DNA of 64,000 bases from Topomyia yanbarensis. Taxonomy: Eukaryota; Arthropoda; Insecta; Diptera; Culicidae. A program made the translations under genes and the position numbers. Shown here piece after piece: positions 56,525 through 64,000 of this stretch (its first letter is position 1; every line of letters begins with the position of its first letter). Below the pieces are notes generated by a model. It was not told the origin of the DNA. It saw only the letters and a list, made by a program, of their open reading frames with translations, and made no database searches. The stretch spans positions 372,132,166-372,196,165 of the forward strand of contig NC_080672.1 of assembly GCF_030247195.1 (NCBI RefSeq), read 5' to 3'.

Positions 56525-57262
56525 TTGTTCTATATTAGTGCACAAACAAATTGTATCGTTGCTCCCGGCTACGGAGTGTGGCAAATGAGTTTGCCAAATG
56601 AAACAAAAGTGCCCGTGCTACGGGATAACACGATTTCGATCGACTTTAATAAAACTCGTCTTAAAAGCACAGTTCAGGAAGCGGAACAATTAGTTAAAGT
56701 GAAAATGGAGCTAAGCTCGCTGAAGTTACGTACATTCAGCTATATCACGTAAAAAACTGTGTTTTGATCACCTTTAGAAGCTTAGCACAGGTCGAAAACT
56801 TCATTGCAAAGAACAACATGCAACACGAGGTCGAATTTAATAACACCAGAATCAAGATCCCCGTGCATATGGAAAACGACATGGTGGACGTGCGTATCCA
56901 TGATTTGGCCCCGCGCACATTACATCAAGCGAATCATGTCGCAATATGGAGAAGTAGAATCTATTACGAATGACACCTGGAGAAATTTTTTCACCGGCAT
57001 TCCCAACGGTGTTCGTATTGTGAGGATGTGAGTGACTAAACCAATACCTTCTTACATGACTATCGAATGCAAAATCACCGAAGGAAGGCGTGACCTATAA
57101 GCAAACAATGCTAATCACATATCCCACAAGAACCCAACATGCCAATTCTGTAACCATACAGCCCACTACGGAAAAACATGCGCCGAAGCAACTAGTCAAA
57201 ACTCATCTACTACAGCCAACTCTAACAAGCAGCCACCAACGCACAGTGGCTGGAGGCTGGCC
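56525..57262 (+). pseudogene. Non-LTR retrotransposon ORF1 (gag-like), 5' part with CCHC knuckle
   Basis: A chain of plus-strand frames with stops and shifts. It includes LPNETKVPVLRDNTISIDFN, HMENDMVDVRIHDLAP, IKRIMSQYGEVESITND, then NFFTGIPNGVRIVRM and KPIPSYMTIEC. A zinc knuckle follows: TGC at 57140, TGT at 57149, CAC at 57164 and TGC at 57179, i.e. C-x2-C-x4-H-x4-C. This is the gag-like nucleic-acid-binding protein of I/LOA-type retrotransposons. At least three stops or frameshifts inactivate it. It is separated from its own C-terminus (58078-58444) by a foreign 812-bp insert. Confidence 0.8.
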
Positions 57263-58074
57263 AAAACCTCAAAAATTTATTTTTGAAATATTGATATTTT
57301 ATATTTTTTCTAAATTTCTCATGTATTGAATGATGTATATTCAAAATTTTATGATCATTGGATAAGAACACGATTTTTAACATGAGTTTAAACGTAGCAA
57401 AGGCCGGATTTTTAATGATTTTCTTTTCCGAAACCACCATTGCTCTGTTCACTTCAAATGCATGTTGCTCTTTTGATTTTGGTGCGATTTTAGCACAACT
57501 AGTTTCATTGTGTAGAGGAACGAAAAAACTTGGTTAGTGAATAAAATACATTTGGAAAATTTGCTTAGAACTATGACTTTTTAATTTAAACATGTTTGAG
57601 GTGGTCAGATCCAAAATCCTTTTTTCACTAATTTATTCTGTACAAATTTCGGAATCATTTCGGAACGGTCACATCGTATACATTCTATGGGAAATAACCC
57701 CTACTTTTCGAATATCATGGTCTCGTTCTGCGCCTAGGTGCGCAAAAAGGTTTAAGGAGATTTAGAAGCTTTGTGGCTGATATGGAGGCGCATGGTGTTT
57801 TATGTAAAATAGTTAGACAATCTACAGTAAACCAACACGTTATACAATGGATTTAAAGTAGTGTTCTTCATGTTTTATGATATTGCTGACATTGATGAAC
57901 AGTAACGGAAAATTTATCATGAAAACGGAATCATAGTTATAAGAAAGGTTCAATGATACTGTATGGAAAAATACATTTAACATTTTACGACTTTTGACAT
58001 CAAAAATGAGCTCAGCACCTCAAAATTAGCTTAAATTGTGATTTTCAGCCAAATTAGGTAACATTTGAGGTTTT
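57263..58074. mobile_element. 812-bp insertion splitting the ORF1 remnant
   Basis: AAAACCTCAAA at 57263-57273 and TTTGAGGTTTT at 58064-58074 are perfect 11-bp inverted ends. The interval is AT-rich and has no ORF1 character, whereas sequence on either side does. No target duplication was evident, so the exact boundaries remain uncertain. Confidence 0.5.
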
Positions 58075-58535
58075 GTCCGACTTTAGTTTGAAGACCCGCC
58101 ACTATGCGACGTCTTCAGATATACCAAAAACAACGATCCAATTAACCAATAATACAGGTACAACGACCACGACAACCGCTCCCAAACCAACAACTAGCAT
58201 CGCCAATAAAGAAGAAAATACTGATGAAGACGGATTTAAAACAGCGACCCGTAAGAACAAGAAACAAATAAGCACCTCTGATCGTGAACAGCAAGAAAGC
58301 AGTACCGATGATGACATGGACAGGAACAATAACGCGAGAGAAGGCAGACTGAATGACCCCCAAGCGGCTTCACCGTCAAGAAAAAGGTTCTCAACACGTA
58401 GCAGCAAACTGCGTCAACATGATCTGGCAGTCCGACATTCTTAGATTTTTTTTATTTTTACTTATTGTAAATAAAAATTAAAAGGCTCACGACTCAGTTG
58501 TGCTAATACCTGAGCCGTTTCAAATAGAACTTTAG
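58075..58535 (+). pseudogene. ORF1 C-terminus and 3' tail of a non-LTR element lacking ORF2
   Basis: An open stretch to the TAG at 58442-58444 encodes TTTTTAPKPTTSIANKEEN, then DEDGFKTATRKNKKQ, a DDDMD acidic patch and PQAASPSRKRFSTRSSKLRQ. Immediately after the stop comes a T-rich segment, then TTGTAAATAAAAATTAAAAG and a GGCTCACGACTCAG...CTGAGCCGTTTCAAATAG 3' tail. No endonuclease or RT sequence intervenes, so this copy goes from ORF1 directly to 3' UTR. A related tail lies at 2821-3235. Confidence 0.7.
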
Positions 58536-58600
58536 ATTAAAAAAAGTGATCACGTTTGGATTTTTGGATTCCTCTTACTTATCTTTTTCGATCATGTTTT

Positions 58601-59798
58601 TGCCTTTCTCAATAGAAAGGTATTGCAATTGCTCTGGAAACCGACTTTTTAACGGAGGCCCGGAGGGCCGAGTGACATATACCATTCGATTCAGTTCGTC
58701 GAGTTCGGCAAATGTCTGTGTGTGTGTATGTATGTGTGTATGTATGTATGTGTGTGTGTATGTGTGTGTATGTGACCAAAAATGTCACTCATTTTTCTCA
58801 GAGATGGCTGAACCGATTTTGACAAACTTAGTCTCAAATGAAAGGTGCAACGTTCCCATATGCTGCTATTGAATTTCTAATGGATCCGACTTCCGGTTCC
58901 GGAATTACAGGGTGATAAGTACGAACACGCAGAAAATGTCGATTTTAATAAATTCTGCAATGAATGTATAAAGGTGAAAATTTTTCCAAAATATGACCAC
59001 AACTGCTTCGATTGGTAGTATTGGGTCACTAACATCCATTCAAAGTCTATTTGGCCACATTGGCCACCATCCTCGGTTCCGGAAGCCCCGGCGGAAGTAT
59101 CTAAATTCAGAATAACAGTCACATCGGTTTCTCGGAGATGGCTAGACCGATTCGACTAAACTTGGCCTCAAATGAAAGGTATTGCGTCCCCGTAAATGGC
59201 TATTTAATTTCATCCCGATCCGACTTCCGGTTCCGGAGTTACAGGTTGTGGCGTGCGATCACATAGCAAATTGTGATTCAAACCTATACTCCGATGAAAG
59301 CAAAAAAGGTAAAAATTTCGCTAAAATGTCTCTCAAACAACTTCAATTTGCTGTTCTAGGTCTCTGACGGCCAACCAAACTTTCGTTCACTACATTGACC
59401 ACCATAGACGGTTCCGGAAGTGCCCGGGAAAAGCGGCCATCTTTCAAAATTTACGAACTCACATCAGTTTCCCGGAAATGGTTAGGCCGATTTTCACAAA
59501 CTTAGTCCCAAATGATAGCTATAATATCCCCACAGATGTCTATAAAATTTCGTACGGATCGCTTATATGGGTCCGGAAATATAGACTAAATCGTCCGGTC
59601 ACATATGAAATTCCCATATAAGCCGGAACTCAAATTTTTTTTTCAAGGGGGGGACCCCATGAAATTTCAGAAATCGAATTCATATTTTTGATGCCAAACA
59701 TCTTTAAAATGCATGGAACGTCGAGATTTTATGTTATCTCGAAAAAATTTTTTTTATAAAAATCGACTTTTTGGGACTTTGCCGATTTTGCACCTTTT
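58601..59798 (+). mobile_element. Unit 1 of a 1.2-kb tandem duplication inside a repeat element
   Basis: Starts TGCCTTTCTCAATAGAAAGG and ends in GACTTTGCCGATTTTGCACC plus Ts. It includes GGAGGCCCGGAGGGCCGAGT, a (TGTG/TATG)n microsatellite at about 58710-58775 and repeated TCCGACTTCCGGTTCCGGA-type words. Frames such as 58546-58872 are not genes. It is nearly identical to unit 2 except for microsatellite length and scattered changes. Confidence 0.9.
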
Positions 59799-60996
59799 TG
59801 CCTTTCTCAATAGAAAGGTATTGCAATTGCTCTGAAAACCGACTTTTTAACGGAGGCCCGGAGGGCCGAGTGACATATACCATTCGATTCAGTTCGTCGA
59901 GTTCGGCAAATGTCTGTGTGTGTATGTATGTGTGTATGTATGTATGTGTGTGTATGTGTGTGTGTATGTGACCAAAAATGTCACTCATTTTTCTCAGACA
60001 TGGCTGAACCGATTTTGACAAACTTAGTCTCAAATGAAAGGTGCAACATTCCCATAGGCTGCTATTGAATTTCTAATGGATCCGACTTCCGGTTCCGGAT
60101 TTACAGGGTGATAAGTACGAACACGCAGAAAATGTCGATTTTAATAAATTCTGCAATGAATGTATAAAGGTGAATTTTTTTCCAAAATACGACCACAACT
60201 GCTTCGATTTATAGTATTAGGTCACTAACATCCATTCAAAGTCTATTTGGCCACATTGGCCACCATCCTCGGTTCCGGAAGCCCCGGCGGAAGTATCTAA
60301 ATTCAGAATAACAGTCACATCGGTTTCTCGGAGATGGCTAGACCGATTCGACTAAACTTGGCCTCAAATGAAAGGTATTGCGTCCCCGTAAATGGCTATT
60401 TAATTTCATCCCGATACGACTTCCGGTTCCGGAGTTACAGGTTGTGGCGTGCGATCACATAGCAAATTGTGATTCAAACCGATACTCCGATGAAAGCAAA
60501 AAAGGTAAAAATTTCGCTAAAATGTCTCTCAAACAACTTAAATTTGCTGTTCTAGGTCACCGACGGCCAACCAAACTTTCGTTGACTACATTGACCACCA
60601 TAAACGGTTCCGGAAGTGCCCGGGAAAAGCGGCCATCTTTCAAAATTTACGAACTCACATCAGTTTCCCGGAAATGGTTAGGCCGATTTTCACAAACTTA
60701 GTCCCAAATGATAGCTATAATATCCCCACAGATGTCTATAAAATTTCGTACGGATCGCTTATATGGGTCCGGAAATATAGACTAAATCGTCCGGTCACAT
60801 ATGAAATTCCCATATAAGCCGGAACTCAAATTTTTTTTTTCAAAGGGGGGACCTCATGAAATTTCAGAAATCGAATTCGTATTTTTGATGCCAAACATCT
60901 TTAAAATGCATGAAACGTCGAGATTTTATGTTACCTCGAAAAATTTTTTTTATAAAAATCGACTTTTTGGGACTTTGCCGATTTTGCACCTTTTTT
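59799..60996 (+). mobile_element. Unit 2 of the 1.2-kb tandem duplication
   Basis: It begins again with TGCCTTTCTCAATAGAAAGG at 59799, 1198 bp after unit 1. Same order of features, including the microsatellite at about 59918-59968. Very high similarity to unit 1 implies a recent duplication or gene conversion. A unique tail follows (60997-61210) ending in ATTGAGAAAGGCACAATTGC. Confidence 0.9.
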
Positions 60997-61210
60997 TAGT
61001 TCAATATTACCGTGGCTGTTTTTTCTTTTTCAAAATTTTAGAACTCGAATAATGATTTATTTTCCTGTATATAGTTGTCATGTGATGTATAATAATAAAA
61101 TGTAATATATGCATTTAAAAGCTTTTAATGAATATAAACAACGCACACATTCTCGTGATTCATGATTGAGAAAGGCACAATTGCACCGCTAGGTGGATTA
61201 AAATAGGTTT
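60997..61210 (+). mobile_element. Right end of the TGCCTTTCTCAAT element
   Basis: The tail ends with ATTGAGAAAGGCA at about 61165-61177, the reverse complement of the TGCCTTTCTCAAT start at 58601, followed by CAATTGCACCGCTAGGTGGA. This gives 13-bp inverted ends enclosing both 1.2-kb units. The whole element would span about 58601-61177 or slightly beyond. Confidence 0.65.
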
Positions 61211-61900
61211 TTTCAATTATCTACTTCAACAACACCTTAAATTATTATATTGTTAACTCACGCGAAATATCTGACATTTCATTGATAACAAGCACTTTCC
61301 TTTCATACGAGCACGTAATGTTTCGAACGGAATTGTTTAGAAGCTGGTCGAATATTGGCGCCATCTTGAACAGATGCGGTTGGGTTATTTATGTCCTCTT
61401 CACTTCGTTTAGGCGTTTTTCGCACCAAATTACGTTCAATTTTCCTGTCAAAATAATTCTAGTTTACATTATAGTAGTGACCTATTGTGTCCCCAAACGG
61501 CTAACCTATCGTGCCCCCAAGTTTATGTTTCATGTTGATGTCTGTATTTTTTTTTTTTTTCAAAAACAAAGATATCGAAAAACCAACACAAAACTCGTGT
61601 TCAACATTAATTTTTAGCTAAGCAAAAACCCACTTGACATTTTTTTTACATTGATTAAATGTACTGTACTTAGGACAAAAGATAATGAGTTTTCGCAGAA
61701 CAACTCACAAAAACATAAACGACACCGTAACTAATACAGCTGATTCACAGTAATAGCCGAAATGACAGTCGTCAACAAAGTTCTGTAAAGTGTATCTAAT
61801 TCATGCAACATGAGCAACCTCTGCAATAACATAGTGAAGATAATGCCCTGTACCTATTGTACCCCCATACCCATCTGACCCCATTCTACTCTACTTATAA
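61211..61900. other. No gene recognised
   Basis: A plus-strand frame of 111 codons (61282-61617) has no recognisable domain and includes a long T run. No repeat arms. Confidence 0.4.
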
Positions 61901-61904
61901 TCTT

Positions 61905-62940
61905 ATAAAATTGAATTTATCAACGCAAAGTTACACAATAGTTGACCCGACAAACTCGTTAACATGCAAACACCCCGATGATTGAGTGAACGTTTTAGCA
62001 CTTATATACTCATAGATGCGTTCTCAATCACGGACCTATGAACACTCTGGTGATTAAGTGAATGTTTTAGTAGTAATAAACTTACAAACGCGATCTCAAG
62101 CGGGAACCTACAAACGCCCATGTTCGCGCGATGATGCATCGGTAACGTCCGGAAAGCTCTTTCCTCGGTCTTAACAGCCTTGGTCTATGCCTTCAGTTGG
62201 ACCAATAAAAAATGACGCTCATATTCACTAGACAACACGCTCCATGACGACATGACTGGGAACTCTAGTGATATGGGAAAATTGATTCTCTTCTAACTCT
62301 GTACATTAAAAATTAAGCATCAGATTGACGGTCCGCAAACGATCATTCAAGAATACATGCGAATAGGCAAATGGCCAAATGATTATAAAATCGAATTTAT
62401 GCACGCGAAGCTACATACACGATAACGCAAGCGACAAACACGTTAACATACAAACGCTCGAGTCTTTCGCGAGCATCCACGCACCCGCGATCTCTCAAAC
62501 ATCCAAACACCCCGGTTACTTACAGAATGGTTTAGCATTTATAAAATTACAAACATGGTCCCAAGAGTGAACCTACCCGTGTTCGCGCGATCATGAATCG
62601 GTTACGTGCGGAAGTCCCTACTCGACCATGTTCATGCTTTTAGTTCGATCAATAAAAACTGATGCCCATCTACAAGACAACACGATTCATGCCAACATGA
62701 CATCTTCTAACATCTGAGCCGTACACCGAACATTAACTATCAGATTCACGGTCCGCGCGCGATCATCCAAGAATACACGCGAATATGAGAATGGACACAC
62801 GGTTATAAGATTGAATTTATACATGCGAAGTTACCTACACACGCGACACACAAACGTCCACGCGATCGAACACGTTATCGCAGCAACGCTCGAGCCCTTC
62901 GCTATGATCCACGCGATTGTGAAGTCCCTGTGCTCGCACA
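61905..62940. repeat. Imperfect tandem array, units about 480 and 416 bp
   Basis: TTATAAAATTGAATTTATCA at about 61907 recurs as TTATAAAATCGAATTTATGC at about 62385 and TTATAAGATTGAATTTATAC at about 62801. Each is followed by CGCGAAG[CT]TAC, GACAAAC.CG and, in the first two, TGTTCGCGCGAT, CAATAAAAA.TGA, GACAACACG and GACGGTCCGC or CACGGTCCGC words. The third unit is partial. The array is unusually rich in CGCG for this window. Confidence 0.8.
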
Positions 62941-62944
62941 TAAC

Positions 62945-63143
62945 TGTACCGTACAATGAATATCACATTCAGAATCACAACTCTCGAAAAAAAACATCCA
63001 CACACTATTACGCAATTAGTGAACACCCAATGGAAGTTGCTACACGCGCACAGATCACTAGATTAGGATTGTCGCTGGCATCAGTGGTAGGAACATCATT
63101 GTTTTCGTTTTGGTATACACTGGAGTCTTTGTATTATATAGTC
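62945..63143. other. No gene recognised
   Basis: The plus-strand frame 62811-63173 runs out of the tandem array and has no known domain. Confidence 0.4.
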
Positions 63144-63457
63144 CTAGGGGCAGATCACTCTAGAAATGTATAACAAATTTGCATCAAATTAGAAAAAATG
63201 CATTTAATTTCCATTTTTGCATCAAATTTGCACTCCCTCGCAGAAAAGTTTGTTTAACAAACGTCCTACGCTGATTCACTTTGTTCGACGTTTTGTTGAA
63301 TGTAGAGCTAATTTTTTGTAGGGTTTTGACGTCTTACACGCAACGCAAAATATATTGCACGCAACGCAAAATGCATTATGAATTTCTATTTTGATGGAAA
63401 GAAATGCATTTAATTTAGCTGATTTTTAAAAATGCATCACAAGTGATCTGCCCCTAG
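63144..63457. mobile_element. 314-bp hAT-type MITE with perfect 16-bp ends and 8-bp target duplication
   Basis: The left end CTAGGGGCAGATCACT and right end AGTGATCTGCCCCTAG are perfect inverted repeats. They are flanked by ATATAGTC at 63136-63143 and 63458-63465. An 8-bp duplication with short inverted ends is the signature of hAT elements. The interior has an internal duplication (ACGCAACGCAAAATATATT / ACGCAACGCAAAATGCATT) and ATGCATTTAATT words near both ends, and no coding capacity. Perfect ends and duplication suggest recent insertion. Confidence 0.95.
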
Positions 63458-63465
63458 ATATAGTC

Positions 63466-64000
63466 CCGTATAGAAGAATGCGCAACAGTGCATAAAATGA
63501 TGCCTAAACTGTTCGTGGCACCAATAGTTTTTGCTTTAACTTTGAGTGACTTCAACCGAGTTGCACAATAAATCCATACGAAGTGAATTAAAAAATTACG
63601 TTTCGTGGCACTTTATTTATAATACTCGTCCATGTAATTTATTGTACATTGTTACAAAAAAGAATAATAAAATGAATAAAGTGTCTTGTTTAGTCGATTG
63701 AAATAATTTTCCATAATATTACGTTTTTTCAACCCTAATACTTTTGTTGCGTGTTCTTCGAAAGAAGAATGTTTATTTACTTTGCACGATAGGTAGCCAC
63801 TGATATGTTCGTTTGATAGATTTGGTTTCACTCTGGGCGAACCTTTGAACATAAACAACGCATTTACACCTGTCGTCAAATGGGCTAAATAAATAAGACC
63901 AAAAAATAATCCTCTATCGTCGTTTCATAGCGACTTATCATTTTTGTTTATTTTGGCCAGCAACACAATGGCCATTCTTGGCTGATGTATTTTCACTAAT
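63466..64000. other. No gene recognised
   Basis: AT-rich. The minus-strand frame 63652-63879 (75 codons) has no recognisable domain. Confidence 0.4.

Overview
The window looks like culicine mosquito (Aedes-type) nuclear DNA. It is AT-rich, gene-poor and crowded with decayed transposable elements. It carries a tRNA-derived SINE of the Feilai type, remnants of several mosquito non-LTR retrotransposons, Tc1/mariner transposase relics, many long-inverted-repeat (foldback) elements and a two-domain odorant-binding-protein gene. No rRNA or free-standing tRNA gene, CRISPR array or prokaryotic operon is visible. Several of the longest open frames begin with GTG or TTG and are not eukaryotic starts, so gene starts here were chosen from ATG, splice and promoter evidence.

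Only two loci look like real protein genes. The first is an intronless odorant-binding-protein gene at 6152-6985 (+). It has a TATA box 62 bp upstream of the ATG, a signal peptide, one complete six-cysteine OBP domain, a second domain that keeps only the first four cysteine positions, and a poly(A) signal 14 bp past the stop. The second is a large split gene on the + strand. Three exons can be defined by splice sites: 17127-18314, 53226-53912 and 54511-54705. All begin and end in phase 0, and all encode acidic and Thr/Ser-rich mucin-like sequence. The last two share an acidic-tyrosine block followed by an NSV-[AD]-PI motif, which suggests exon duplication. The first intron is 34.9 kb and holds most of the repeats in the window; the gene continues past 54705 and probably starts upstream of 17127. 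I do not recognise the protein.

Layout. 0-6 kb: 118-bp tandem repeats, non-LTR retrotransposon tails, a 1.04-kb palindromic element with an 8-bp target duplication, and a small hairpin MITE. 6-7 kb: the OBP gene. 7-17 kb: a histone H3 pseudogene, a SINE, several foldbacks, an RNase H relic of an I-like retrotransposon and a Tc1/mariner transposase relic. 17-18.3 kb: exon A. 18.3-53.2 kb: the giant intron, containing a 3.7-kb GAATCT-based minisatellite (19.0-22.7 kb), a decayed I-like retrotransposon on the minus strand (29.5-32.9 kb), a Feilai SINE, a 128-bp tandem array, RT and transposase fragments, a strong core-promoter match (TATA + Inr + DPE) near 46.25 kb and a 1.55-kb TA-flanked foldback (48.1-49.6 kb). 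53.2-54.7 kb: exons B and C. 54.7-64 kb: a histone H2A pseudogene, a MITE, an ORF1-only retrotransposon derivative, a 2.6-kb element containing a 1.2-kb tandem duplication, a tandem array and a hAT-type MITE with perfect ends.

Most interesting items: the phase-0 mucin-like gene with duplicated acidic-tyrosine modules; the TATA/Inr/DPE match inside its giant intron; the histone H3 and H2A pseudogenes lying downstream of copies of the same interspersed repeat; and a minisatellite whose 10-bp unit encodes one decapeptide in all three frames of one strand.
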